Source: Hyphomonas sp. TMED17 (GTDB taxonomy: Bacteria; Pseudomonadota; Alphaproteobacteria; Caulobacterales; Hyphomonadaceae). Taken from it: DNA of 64,000 nucleotides. How positions within the stretch are numbered: the first letter of the stretch is position 1; each line of letters starts with the position of its first letter. Shown here one piece after another: positions 21,874-30,336 of the stretch. The DNA lies in NCBI GenBank assembly GCA_002172915.1, contig NHBW01000006.1, positions 549,210 through 613,209 on the forward strand, given 5' to 3'. A program made the position numbers and the translations under genes. The notes below the pieces were generated by a model. The model was given only the letters and a program-made list of their open reading frames with translations. It searched no databases and was not told where the DNA came from.

Positions 21874-23207
21874 ATCAGCTACATTCGCGCTTAAACGGGC
21901 TCGCGCCAAGCCTGTTTTTCTTCACACTGCTGATCTTATCCGGTTGTGCGACTCAGCCAATGGGACCGCAGCCGCCGATTGACGGTCCAGTCCTAGATGT
22001 CGAGCCGGATGATGATGTGATCGCGCCGGATGAGGCTGATCTGGACGGGCAGGACGATGACCCGGCCGATATCAAGACCGCTTCGGTTGTGCCCGAAGAT
22101 GATACGGCGTCGACCGGCTACACCCCGCCGCATATGGTCGGACGAGATGTCTTCCGGGCTGGTGTCTTGTTACCTTTTTCAGATCGCCGGGCGCCAGTGC
22201 GCTCTGAGGCAGAAGGCATGCTGGCGGCAATTGAGCTGGCCTTGTTTGAAGGGTTCGGACAAGACTTTGTGTTAATGCCAAGAGATACGCTTGGGCGCGC
22301 CGAAGTCGCACAACAGTCGGCCCAGGAGCTGTCCGAGCTTGACGCCGATATGATAATCGGGCCGCTATTTTCGAGTAGTGTGATTGCGATACAGCCCGAC
22401 CTTATGTTGCAGAAGCGACCGATCATTGCCTTTTCAAATGATGTCAGAGTGGCCGGCAACGGGGTCTGGCTGGCCTCGATGACGCCTGAGGCTGAAGTCA
22501 ATCAGATCGTCGATTTTACTTACGAAAACGGGTATGACGGTTTTGCATTTTTTGGTCCGGACTCCGAACGCGGCCGGCGGATTGAAATGGCGATGCGCCA
22601 GCGCGTCATAGTGAATGGCGGGGTTATGATCGAGTCGGGGTTTTACCCGGCGGGTTCTACGGGTCCGGTTGCCGAAGCCGAACGTTTGGCGGGTGTGATT
22701 GCACCATTGGTCGAGCGGGGACGCCGGATTGCAATTCTGGTGCCGGAGCGTGGTAATCGTTTGCGCCAGATCGCGCCGTTACTGGCCTTTTACGGGGTTG
22801 ATACCCGGCTTGTAAAAATGACCGGGATGAGCAGCTGGAATGATTCCGAGATTTGGCGTGAACCAAGCCTGCAGGGCGCCTGGTTTCCTGGGCCGTCACC
22901 TGAAAAAGTTGAGGCCTTCAATCGCCGTTATGAGGTTCAATACGGGCAGCCGCCAAGCAGTCTTGCCGCCATAGCCTATGATGCCACAATGCTTTCAATC
23001 GCGCTGGCTGCAGATGGTACGCTGGACGATAAGGAATTATTGTCGCGCGATGGTTTCTCCGGCATTAACGGCCTGTTCCGGTTCTTGCCGGATGGCACGG
23101 TCGAGCGCCGTATGGCGATCATGGAAATTTACCCGGACCCTGACAGTGGCGGGGTCCGTATGGTGCGGCCGGTCCCGTCCCGTTTTAATGATACCGCCTC
23201 TGAATAG
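21867..23207 (+). CDS. Penicillin-binding protein activator LpoA/LppC-like lipoprotein
   Basis: 446 residues. The N-terminus has a hydrophobic stretch and lipobox LILSGC, so Cys27 is probably lipidated and the protein anchored in the outer membrane. An acidic linker (about 40-75, many Asp and Pro) precedes a periplasmic-binding-protein-like domain (VLLPFSDRRAPVRSEAEGML, then DMIIGPLFSSSVIAIQPDL). In gammaproteobacteria LpoA activates PBP1a; here activation of a peptidoglycan synthase is inference. Divergent from rsmI, as in many Proteobacteria. GGAG lies about 12 bases upstream of the start. Confidence 0.88.
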   Translation: MSYQLHSRLNGLAPSLFFFTLLILSGCATQPMGPQPPIDGPVLDVEPDDDVIAPDEADLDGQDDDPADIKTASVVPEDDTASTGYTPPHMVGRDVFRAGVLLPFSDRRAPVRSEAEGMLAAIELALFEGFGQDFVLMPRDTLGRAEVAQQSAQELSELDADMIIGPLFSSSVIAIQPDLMLQKRPIIAFSNDVRVAGNGVWLASMTPEAEVNQIVDFTYENGYDGFAFFGPDSERGRRIEMAMRQRVIVNGGVMIESGFYPAGSTGPVAEAERLAGVIAPLVERGRRIAILVPERGNRLRQIAPLLAFYGVDTRLVKMTGMSSWNDSEIWREPSLQGAWFPGPSPEKVEAFNRRYEVQYGQPPSSLAAIAYDATMLSIALAADGTLDDKELLSRDGFSGINGLFRFLPDGTVERRMAIMEIYPDPDSGGVRMVRPVPSRFNDTASE

Positions 23208-23236
23208 CGAACCGGTCGGCCACGCGGCAGGTGACA

Positions 23237-23629
23237 TTATTTTGCTGGCGGCAGTCCAAGTAGTTTGCGGGCAGTTGCCCGATGGTCAGCCGTAATATGA
23301 GACCCAACAATGGTCAGGGTCGTAGCGAGTACAGCCGCGTCATCGGAAAAACCGATGCCGGCGATGATATCCGGGATGGCGTCGGCCGGCATGAGGAAAT
23401 AAAATAGTGCGCCGTACAAAACCAGCCGGACCTGCCGCGGTGTCTCTTTGTCGATGGCGCAGAAATAGGCGGCAGCAACATCTTCTGCAAATGGAATGCG
23501 GCCGGCGACTTTGAGCAGTTTCTTCAGCAAGCCCTTGCGCGTCTTTTTAGCCTGTCGTTCGGTGGCAACGGGCAGGCGCGTGATATGGGTTTCGCCGTTT
23601 TCTATAATAACTTCCCTTGGGTTACTCAT
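23237..23629 (-). CDS. YkvA family protein (DUF1232)
   Basis: 130 residues. The DUF1232 core is visible as YGALFYFLMPADAIPDIIAGIGFSDDAA, with the hallmark P-x-D-x-I-P-D pattern in a membrane-associated helix pair. The N-terminus is basic (KKTRKGLLKKLLK). Function is unknown. It converges on the LpoA/LppC gene with 29 bp between, and is divergent from the SDR gene with about 60 bp between starts. Confidence 0.85.
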   Translation of the reverse strand: MSNPREVIIENGETHITRLPVATERQAKKTRKGLLKKLLKVAGRIPFAEDVAAAYFCAIDKETPRQVRLVLYGALFYFLMPADAIPDIIAGIGFSDDAAVLATTLTIVGSHITADHRATARKLLGLPPAK

Positions 23630-23690
23630 TGGCCAGCCCTCAACTTCCTCTTAGATATTAGTCATAACAAGACTTATAGGAGCATCTACC

Positions 23691-24470
23691 ATGGAATTGA
23701 ACGCCAACATATCTGCAGTTATTACCGGCGGCGCATCCGGTTTGGGGGCAGCAACCGCAAGGCATTTGGCTAGCCACGGTGTAAAAGTCGCCCTGTTCGA
23801 TCTGAACGCTGAAAAAGGTGAGGCACTGGCAAAAGAGCTCGGTGGTGTCTTCTGCAACGTTAATGTGACGTCAGATGAGTCTGTTGATGCCGGCTTCGAA
23901 AAATCGCGGGCCGCAATTGGCCAGGAACGCATACTGATTAATTGCGCCGGTACCGGTAACGCTATCAAGACGGCAAGCAGGGATAAGAATACTGGTGAAA
24001 TCAGCCATTTTCCGCTCCACCGTTTCGACATGATTATTCAGATCAATCTGGTCGGGACGTTTCGTTGTATTGCGAAATCGGCGGCGGGGATGATGACCCT
24101 CGATCCGATTGATGGCGAGCGCGGTGCCATTGTTAATACCGCCTCAGTAGCGGCCGAAGACGGTCAGATCGGGCAGGCGTCCTATTCCGCTTCGAAAGGC
24201 GGTGTTGTCGGCATGACATTGCCGATTGCCAGAGATTTGTCGCGGGAATTGATCCGGGTGAATACAATCCTGCCGGGGATATTTGATACGCCATTGCTGG
24301 CCGGTGCCCCCGAGAATGTCCGTATGGCGCTGGGCGCTCAGGTGCCGAATCCGGCGCGCCTCGGAAACCCTGATGAATATGCTTCGCTTGCCGTTGAAAT
24401 GTGCCGCAATGGCTATTTCAATGGCGAAGACGTTCGTCTCGATGGCGCGATCCGGATGGCGCCACGTTAA
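23691..24470 (+). CDS. SDR-family 3-hydroxyacyl-CoA dehydrogenase (HSD10-like)
   Basis: Short-chain dehydrogenase of 259 residues. The cofactor motif TGGASGLG is at 12-19, followed by an acidic D in ALFDLN that favours NAD. NCAG, the catalytic Ser in VNTASVAAEDGQIGQ and the YSASKGG motif are present. The pattern with ARDLSRELIRVNTILPG and the C-terminal DEYASLAVEMCRN resembles type-2 3-hydroxyacyl-CoA dehydrogenases acting on short branched acyl-CoAs. TAGGAG lies upstream of the ATG. A T-rich terminator follows at 24493. It is monocistronic. Confidence 0.9.
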   Translation: MELNANISAVITGGASGLGAATARHLASHGVKVALFDLNAEKGEALAKELGGVFCNVNVTSDESVDAGFEKSRAAIGQERILINCAGTGNAIKTASRDKNTGEISHFPLHRFDMIIQINLVGTFRCIAKSAAGMMTLDPIDGERGAIVNTASVAAEDGQIGQASYSASKGGVVGMTLPIARDLSRELIRVNTILPGIFDTPLLAGAPENVRMALGAQVPNPARLGNPDEYASLAVEMCRNGYFNGEDVRLDGAIRMAPR

Positions 24471-24492
24471 ATTCTATTGAAACGACGATTAG

Positions 24493-24519
24493 AGCCCGCC
24501 GCGTGCGGGCTTTAATTTT
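24493..24519 (+). terminator. Rho-independent terminator of the SDR gene
   Basis: Stem AGCCCGC / GCGGGCT with loop CGCGT, followed by TTAATTTT. It starts about 22 bp after the SDR stop codon. Confidence 0.85.
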
Positions 24520-24618
24520 CTCCGGTCATCCGGCCTTCATGCATATTCGTATGAAAATTACCGGCGTGGCCGGATAGGCATTTATGTGCCCACAACGCGA
24601 TTGTGCGGCGCGCCGCAT

Positions 24619-25356
24619 TCAGTGGCTTTCAGCGACGATTAATCTGTAGCCAATATCGAGGTCCGGCTTGTCCAGCAAACGCCGGTGATTTTTTTGCCAG
24701 CGACCTGACTCAATGTCGGCTGCTAGTTTCGTTAATGGGGCAGATATGTTCGAAATTTTCGAAAAACTTGAAATAGCAGACCGGACGTCCGGGTCGAGAT
24801 AGGCATCAGGGCGTCGCCAATAGGCACCAAGAAAGCCATCGGTACAATCATGCGGGACGGAAATAGTTTGAACCGCTGTCTGGCCGAGAATGTCATCAAA
24901 GATCTTCAGTTTAGGCATGATTGCTTGATCAAGCTCTACCAGTTCAGGGAAATAGTCGGTCAGCCAGAAATAAGGGCCGTCCGGGTCAAATGTCAGGAAT
25001 ACTAGAGGGCCGCGTGTTACACGTCGCATCTCAAGCAGGCCGGCCCGCAGGTCAGACCAGTGATGAACTGTAAGGAGCGCCATGGAAGCGTCGAAGGCTC
25101 GATCGGCAAAAGGCAAACTTTCAGCAACACCCTGATGGGCTTTTGGAGCGTCGGGATGGCGTTGTGCGATCATTTCTCTGGATGGCTCGAGAGCCGTCAC
25201 ACGCCGGTCGCGGGGTTCGTATGAGCCAGCACCGGCCCCAACGTTCAGGACACAATCCGCCGTCCCGAGCGCTTGATGGATAATGCGGGCAATCCTTGGA
25301 TCCGGTTTGCGCTGACGATGATAATCCTTGCCAATCGTATCATACAGGGCGGCCAT
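24619..25356 (-). CDS. Class I SAM-dependent methyltransferase
   Basis: 245 residues, a Methyltransf_11-like domain. The SAM-binding motif I is VLNVGAGAGSYEP at about 36-48, motif II acid is in ALEPSREM, and motif IV region reads FDASMALLTVHHWSDL. The second half has no recognisable substrate domain. The substrate is unknown; small-molecule methylation is typical of the family. It is convergent with the SDR gene. Confidence 0.85.
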   Translation of the reverse strand: MAALYDTIGKDYHRQRKPDPRIARIIHQALGTADCVLNVGAGAGSYEPRDRRVTALEPSREMIAQRHPDAPKAHQGVAESLPFADRAFDASMALLTVHHWSDLRAGLLEMRRVTRGPLVFLTFDPDGPYFWLTDYFPELVELDQAIMPKLKIFDDILGQTAVQTISVPHDCTDGFLGAYWRRPDAYLDPDVRSAISSFSKISNISAPLTKLAADIESGRWQKNHRRLLDKPDLDIGYRLIVAESH

Positions 25357-25458
25357 ACTTGATCATATCTGTCAGGTCATTTCCAAACAAGCGCGCAATT
25401 GTCCAGACTACCGGTATATTGCCGGGTAAAACGCGGTTCTTAGACGTTTTCGGCGCGC

Positions 25459-26007
25459 CTAGAGCTCTGGCTCGGCCAGTGTAATCTGGCCCGCCAGATT
25501 CATCAGGACGTCTTCTGCGTCGAAATAGTCTTCCCCTTCAGGTGCCGGGCCGTGGCCCATGATGATTTCGGCATCGGCCTCATAACGGATGATGTCTCTG
25601 GTTTCCTGCTCGTGATCCCAGAATGGATTATAACAGGCACGGCAGAAGCGGTACGGGGCGGCATAGACAAGGCCGCTCCGGCTATAAAGGCGGTAATTGT
25701 AACTAAAGGGCGAGCCAACTGAGATTGTGCGTTTTCTTTCGTCGGTTTCACGTGTGACGACTTTGAAATAGTCGAAACCGTTCTGACCAGTGAGTTCGGC
25801 CAGTCGATAGAGAAGATAGAGCTCAACTGTCTGTCGCTTCGTCAGGCTATTGCCCGAGAATTGCACTTTCCAGCGATCACTTTCGATTTGCTGCTCGGTA
25901 TAACCGTAGCGGCTGTCCATAGCTGGCCGGTAGGCTGTTGCGCTTGAACAAGCAGCAATAATTGCGACGCTCAGGAGCGCCAAAAGGAAGCGGGTTTTTA
26001 CGATCAT
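25459..26007 (-). CDS. CC0125/CC1285-family lipoprotein
   Basis: 182 residues with signal LLALLSVAIIAAC, so Cys20 is the likely lipidated residue. It then reads YRPAMDSRYGYTEQQIESDRW, matching a family first named from Caulobacter proteins. Internally it has VELYLLYRLAELTGQNGFDYF. Function is unknown. It suggests an alphaproteobacterial host. Encoded alone on the minus strand, about 100 bp upstream of the methyltransferase. Confidence 0.85.
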   Translation of the reverse strand: MIVKTRFLLALLSVAIIAACSSATAYRPAMDSRYGYTEQQIESDRWKVQFSGNSLTKRQTVELYLLYRLAELTGQNGFDYFKVVTRETDERKRTISVGSPFSYNYRLYSRSGLVYAAPYRFCRACYNPFWDHEQETRDIIRYEADAEIIMGHGPAPEGEDYFDAEDVLMNLAGQITLAEPEL

Positions 26008-26115
26008 ATCGGCCTCGTTTTTCGGCTGTCTTGGTCAGGACTAGATATCTACACCATTTGTAGCATTATGCATATTGAACGACTTGTAATGTCGCAGCTT
26101 CCGGTAATGCCGGCG

Positions 26116-26730
26116 CTAGATACCGGCTTGCAGCATGCGCTGGTAAGCGGGGCGGGCACGGACTTTTGCGAGCCATGCTGCCGCCGCCGGCAGCTGCTTC
26201 AATTGCCCCTGTAGTTCGGCTGAAACAAGTTGAAAGCCCATCAGGCAGTCTGCTGCCGAGAACTGTTCGCCGGCAAAATATGGATGGGCGGAGAGATGGC
26301 GTTCGATGACCTGCATTGCTTTATCTCGCTCGGCGGCCATGGCAGCTGCGAGGGGGTGGTCCTGAAGTTGGCTGCGAAAGAGGTAGAAACCCATCAGACC
26401 GGGCAGGAAAACAGCCCCTTCGGTGGCATGCAGCCATTCGAGAAAGCGCGGAAAATCCGGCGATTCCGGCTTCGGGTGGAGTTTATGATCGGGGTCGAAT
26501 TTCGCCAGAAGATATTCCGAAATGGCGCCGGTTTCTGCAATCACGATATTGTCATGTTCAAGCAGCGGCGATTTCCCCATTGGATGGATATTGAGCAAGG
26601 CGGGTGGTGCCAGATTGGTCTCAGGGTCGCGGCTATGATGAACCAGCTCGTGCTTTACACCTAATTCCTCAAGCAACCAGACGATCCGTTGCGAGCGTGA
26701 CGCGTTCAAGTGATGCAATTTCAATGTCAT
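26116..26730 (-). CDS. Glutathione S-transferase family protein
   Basis: 204 residues with the N-terminal thioredoxin-like domain (MTLKLHHLNASRSQRIVWLL, with a Ser in the SRSQR region as candidate catalytic residue) and the cis-Pro/ES-like motif reading NIHPMGKSPLLEHDNIVIAETGAI. The C-terminal helical domain follows from about residue 85. Substrate is unknown; roles in detoxification or glutathione-dependent isomerisation fit. An overlapping 60-codon frame upstream (26727-26909) shares an ATGA with this start but is not recognisable. Confidence 0.9.
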   Translation of the reverse strand: MTLKLHHLNASRSQRIVWLLEELGVKHELVHHSRDPETNLAPPALLNIHPMGKSPLLEHDNIVIAETGAISEYLLAKFDPDHKLHPKPESPDFPRFLEWLHATEGAVFLPGLMGFYLFRSQLQDHPLAAAMAAERDKAMQVIERHLSAHPYFAGEQFSAADCLMGFQLVSAELQGQLKQLPAAAAWLAKVRARPAYQRMLQAGI

Positions 26731-27176
26731 CGGAGAATCCTTAATAAACGTCGGTAATGTCGCGCTTTCGCCAACCGCAAACCCGTAAACCCGTAAACTG
26801 AGTCATTGCGTGAGCGAAGACAAGAGGTAATCATCACGGCTGCCGCGTCGTCGGCAACCCATGCGGTCCTCGCATTGATGCTGGATAATTGTCGCTTAAG
26901 GGCGCTCATCGAAGGCGTGCCTTATCTATGTCGGGCCTTATCTATGTCGGGTGCCGGGGGGTGAACGATCAGATTTCCACTTGTCGCATGTGTGGCATAG
27001 ATTGGGGCAGGCAGGACCGATCAAGGTGACAGTCGAAGATGCGGTTTTAACGCAATACTGGTCTGGCCAGCCGAAGCATTGGTTGGCGTTGATAAGCTGT
27101 CCCGGTTTGTATGTTATGTCCCAGCGCGCAGGAATTGTCCCGGACGGGCCAGGTAAATGCTGTGTTTTGGGACATG
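26731..27176. repeat. Gene-poor gap with two short tandem duplications
   Basis: About 450 bp between the GST start and the ALDH terminator. An 8-bp unit AAACCCGT is repeated 2.5 times at 26779-26798, and a 16-bp unit CCTTATCTATGTCGGG is repeated exactly twice at 26920-26951. Two longer open frames cover 26951-27292 (plus) and 26938-27207 (minus), but neither has a recognisable domain or a good ribosome site. The interval probably contains the GST promoter. Confidence 0.6.
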
Positions 27177-27204
27177 AAAATAGCGGCCCGGAATACCGGG
27201 CCGC
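27177..27204 (-). terminator. Terminator of the aldehyde dehydrogenase gene
   Basis: Perfect 9-bp stem GCGGCCCGG / CCGGGCCGC with a 4-base loop. On the minus strand it is followed by TATTTTC. It lies about 30 bp downstream of the ALDH stop codon. Confidence 0.8.
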
Positions 27205-27234
27205 CACTTGTCTTTCTGATGATGTTTTCAGGAC

Positions 27235-28665
27235 TTATGCCGCGCTTGCGCTCATAACGGCTTTGACTTCGAGAAACTCCTCAAGCCCGTAATCGCCCCA
27301 TTCGCGGCCATTACCAGACTGTTTGAAGCCGCCAAACGGGGCTGTGAAGTCGGCGCTTTTACCATTGATCTGGATCTGGCCTGCACGAATGCGGTTGGCG
27401 ACGGCAGCCGCTTCATCGGCGGGTCCCTGAACATAACCGGCTAGCCCGTACTCGGTGTCATTGGCCATTTCGACCGCGTGATCGACATCGTCATAAGGGA
27501 TCATGACCATGACTGGTCCAAAGATTTCTTCTCTGGCCACGGTCATTTCATTCGTCACATTGCCGAAAACGGTCGGCCGCGCAAAATAGCCTCTATTGAG
27601 ACCTTCCGGGCGCCCTAGCCCCCCGGCCAGCAAGGTTGCGCCTTCATCGATACCAGCCTGAATCAGATCCTGTACTTTCTGGTACTGGTTCTTGTTGGAA
27701 ATTGGCCCGATTGCGCCTTTTTCGGCCTCGGCGGGCATCTGGACTTTCACCATTTCAGCCGTAGCTTTGGCGATTGCCATGGCTTCGTCATTCTTGTCTT
27801 TCGGCACAAACATCCGCGTTGGCGCGTTACAGGACTGGCCTGAATTGGTCATCATTTGCATGACACCGCTGGCGACAGCTTTTTGCAGGTCAGCGTTTGG
27901 CAGGACAATATTTGGTGACTTGCCGCCGAGCTCCTGGGCGACGCGTTTTACGGTCGGCGCGGCGGCCTGGGCGACGAGAATTCCGGCCCGGGTCGAGCCG
28001 GTAAAGCTCATCATTTCGACATCCGGATGCGCCGAGAGCACTGCTCCCACACCAGGTCCGTCACCATTGACGAGGTTGAACACCCCGGCAGGGACACCGG
28101 CTTCATGAATAATTTCGGCCATGATGATCGCATTGAGCGGCGAAATTTCAGATGGCTTGAGAACCATTGTGCAACCTGCCGCAATGGCGGGTGCTACTTT
28201 GCAAGCGATCTGGTTCAATGGCCAATTCCACGGCGTGATAAAGCCACAGACACCAATCGGCTCCTTTCGCAGAACCGTGCTGCCACGGGTCTGTTCAAAC
28301 TGATAGTTTCTGAGAATATCCGCAGTAATGGCAAAATGACCCATGCCAGCCGGAACCTGTGCAGCGTTGGACAGCCACATCGGAGCTCCCATTTCTGAGG
28401 AAATCGCTTCAGCCATTTCGCCCATTCGAGCCTGAATGCCGGCGGCAATTTTGTCGAGCAGTTCTGCGCGATATTCGACGCTAGTCTGGGAAAAGGCCGG
28501 GAAGGCCGCCTTTGCTGCTGCCACGGCCTTATCAACATCAGTCGCAGACCCAAGTGAAATTACCGCGAAATTCTCTTCTGTAGCGGGGTTTTCAACCGCG
28601 AGTGTCCGCGGGTTGGCCGGATCGACCCACTCGCCATTAATGTAAAATTGTAGATATTCTTTCAT
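27235..28665 (-). CDS. NAD(P)-dependent aldehyde dehydrogenase
   Basis: 476 residues, the standard length of the superfamily. The general-base Glu is in AQELGGKSPNIV, and the catalytic Cys is in NSGQSCNAPTRMFV (the Cys after GQS). Cofactor motifs TPWNWPLNQIACK and FTGSTRAG are present. The C-terminal motif PFGGFKQSGNGREWG is complete. Substrate is not determinable. It carries its own terminator and appears monocistronic. About 90 bp separate its start from DUF188. Confidence 0.95.
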   Translation of the reverse strand: MKEYLQFYINGEWVDPANPRTLAVENPATEENFAVISLGSATDVDKAVAAAKAAFPAFSQTSVEYRAELLDKIAAGIQARMGEMAEAISSEMGAPMWLSNAAQVPAGMGHFAITADILRNYQFEQTRGSTVLRKEPIGVCGFITPWNWPLNQIACKVAPAIAAGCTMVLKPSEISPLNAIIMAEIIHEAGVPAGVFNLVNGDGPGVGAVLSAHPDVEMMSFTGSTRAGILVAQAAAPTVKRVAQELGGKSPNIVLPNADLQKAVASGVMQMMTNSGQSCNAPTRMFVPKDKNDEAMAIAKATAEMVKVQMPAEAEKGAIGPISNKNQYQKVQDLIQAGIDEGATLLAGGLGRPEGLNRGYFARPTVFGNVTNEMTVAREEIFGPVMVMIPYDDVDHAVEMANDTEYGLAGYVQGPADEAAAVANRIRAGQIQINGKSADFTAPFGGFKQSGNGREWGDYGLEEFLEVKAVMSASAA

Positions 28666-28754
28666 GGCAAAAGCCTCCCAGTCTATTTTAAATTCTAGCC
28701 CATTATAGGGGCGTCTTTGCCAAGCGACGACCCCTCACCTAAGGGTATATTAAG

Positions 28755-29234
28755 CTAACGCTTCGATAGTTTAACCAATATATTGTCTAAAGCCGAGAGA
28801 AACCGTGACCGGTCGGCTTTTGAAAACGGTGCGGCGCCTCCAATATTCTGGCCAACCGCGCCGGCCCGGAGATCCGCCATAATTGCACGCGTCGCAACTG
28901 CAGCGCCAATTGAATTGGGGGTAAACGGCTTGCCATTCGGGCCGAGGGCGGCGCCGCCGGTTTTTAGAACGCGCTCAGCAAGTAGAATATCGGCTGTGAC
29001 AATGACAGCATTAGGCGCGGCATGCGCGGCGATCCAATCATCGGCCGCATCGAAACCGTCATTGACAATAATCAGCTCGATCAACCGGTGTGGCGGGACC
29101 CTGAGAAAGCTATTTGATACCAGCGTAACGGCTATATCCCGCCTCAATGCGACCTGATAGATTTCATCCTTTACCGGACAGGCGTCGGCATCAACCAGGA
29201 TGCGGGGTTGTGCTAGGTTATTTTGATCTGACAT
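28755..29234 (-). CDS. YaiI/YqxD family protein (DUF188)
   Basis: 159 residues. The N-terminus has ILVDADACPVKDEIYQVA, the family signature, and continues with a PIN-like acidic set (VNDGFDAADDWIA, VTADILLAERVL). The conserved C-terminal FSKADRSRFLSALD is present. A PIN-like nuclease fold is suggested by the acidic residues; biochemical role unknown. Divergent from the Nit-type gene. Confidence 0.92.
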   Translation of the reverse strand: MSDQNNLAQPRILVDADACPVKDEIYQVALRRDIAVTLVSNSFLRVPPHRLIELIIVNDGFDAADDWIAAHAAPNAVIVTADILLAERVLKTGGAALGPNGKPFTPNSIGAAVATRAIMADLRAGAVGQNIGGAAPFSKADRSRFLSALDNILVKLSKR

Positions 29235-29404
29235 TGGTCCGGAAAGTTTGCTTCATCGTATTCGGCTTGTATTAGTTTGACCTAATTTATCAGGGCGGCG
29301 CAACCGGATACGAAGGACGGGCCGCAGCGTGAGGCCTGAAATCTGACCGGTCGAGGCGGTAGCGGTGACATTTGCAGGTTGAGACAGGAGGGAATTGCGG
29401 GCTG

Positions 29405-30259
29405 ATGACAATAATCAAAGCGGCATGCGTACAAATGTGTTCGGGGACTGAAATAAATCAAAATCTGAGGGTAGCGTCCGAGCTTATCCGCTCGGCAGCG
29501 GAGGCTGGCGCAAGCTTGATTGCGACACCGGAGATGACGACTTTGCTGGATATCCGTCCGGGAAAAGCCGGCCCGCAGCACCATTACGAGGCAGATAATC
29601 GGGAACTGGCGGCATTCCGGGATTTGGCTGCCGAATTGAAGACATGGCTGTCGATCGGTTCAATTGGTGTTCGCCATGAGGAGGAGAAACGCTCCGCCAA
29701 CCGTTCATTTCTAATTGGGCCGGACGGCCAGCTTCTGGCCCGGTATGACAAGATACACATGTTTGACGTCGAGATTGATGACGGTCAGCAATATTGCGAG
29801 TCGCGTGCCTATCGTCCGGGACAAGCTGCGGTTTTGGTTGAAACGCCGTTTGCCGAGATCGGGATGACAATCTGCTACGATCTCCGGTTTCCGTCGCTGT
29901 ACAGACAATTGTCGCAGTCAGGGGCAGACATTATCACATGCCCAGCAGCGTTTACGCGCTTGACCGGCGAAGCCCACTGGCATGCTCTGCTAAGAGCCCG
30001 GGCGATTGAAAATGGCGTCTTCATAATGGCCGCCGCACAAGGCGGCGACCATGCTGACGGACGGCAAACCTTTGGACATTCGCTGATTGTTTCTCCCTGG
30101 GGAGAGGTGCTGGCCGAGGCGGCTGGGACTGCACCAGGCGTAATATTTGCTGATCTCGACCTGACGCGAGTTGCAGCGGTGCGCCGGCAGATCCCGTCCC
30201 TGTCGGCCAGTCCATCGGTGCCGCTGGTTGTCGTCAGAGATGATACGACAATCGAATGA
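29405..30259 (+). CDS. Nit1-type carbon-nitrogen hydrolase
   Basis: Nitrilase-superfamily amidase, 284 residues from ATG 29405 (MTIIKAACVQ). GGAGGG lies 12-13 bases upstream, a long spacing; the TTG at 29372 is an alternative with no ribosome site. Triad residues: Glu43 in TPEMTT, Lys in RYDKIHMFDVE, and Cys in GMTICYDLRFPSL. Nit1 relatives hydrolyse deaminated glutathione, a repair reaction, which fits a glutathione-making organism; the exact substrate here is inferred. A DNA ligase gene follows after 77 bp on the same strand. Confidence 0.9.
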   Translation: MTIIKAACVQMCSGTEINQNLRVASELIRSAAEAGASLIATPEMTTLLDIRPGKAGPQHHYEADNRELAAFRDLAAELKTWLSIGSIGVRHEEEKRSANRSFLIGPDGQLLARYDKIHMFDVEIDDGQQYCESRAYRPGQAAVLVETPFAEIGMTICYDLRFPSLYRQLSQSGADIITCPAAFTRLTGEAHWHALLRARAIENGVFIMAAAQGGDHADGRQTFGHSLIVSPWGEVLAEAAGTAPGVIFADLDLTRVAAVRRQIPSLSASPSVPLVVVRDDTTIE

Positions 30260-30336
30260 ACCGGTGTCATTAAGTATCGATCTGCACAGGCCTTTGTAGA
30301 TTTGACGATCTCGGGTCCCGCGCCCATATCGGCTCA

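Noticed and set aside
26727-26909. A 60-codon frame overlapping the GST start as ATGA
   Set aside because: No recognisable similarity and no ribosome site; it includes the tandem 8-bp repeat.
26938-27292. Open frames on both strands in the GST-ALDH gap
   Set aside because: Neither has a family resemblance; they overlap the ALDH terminator.
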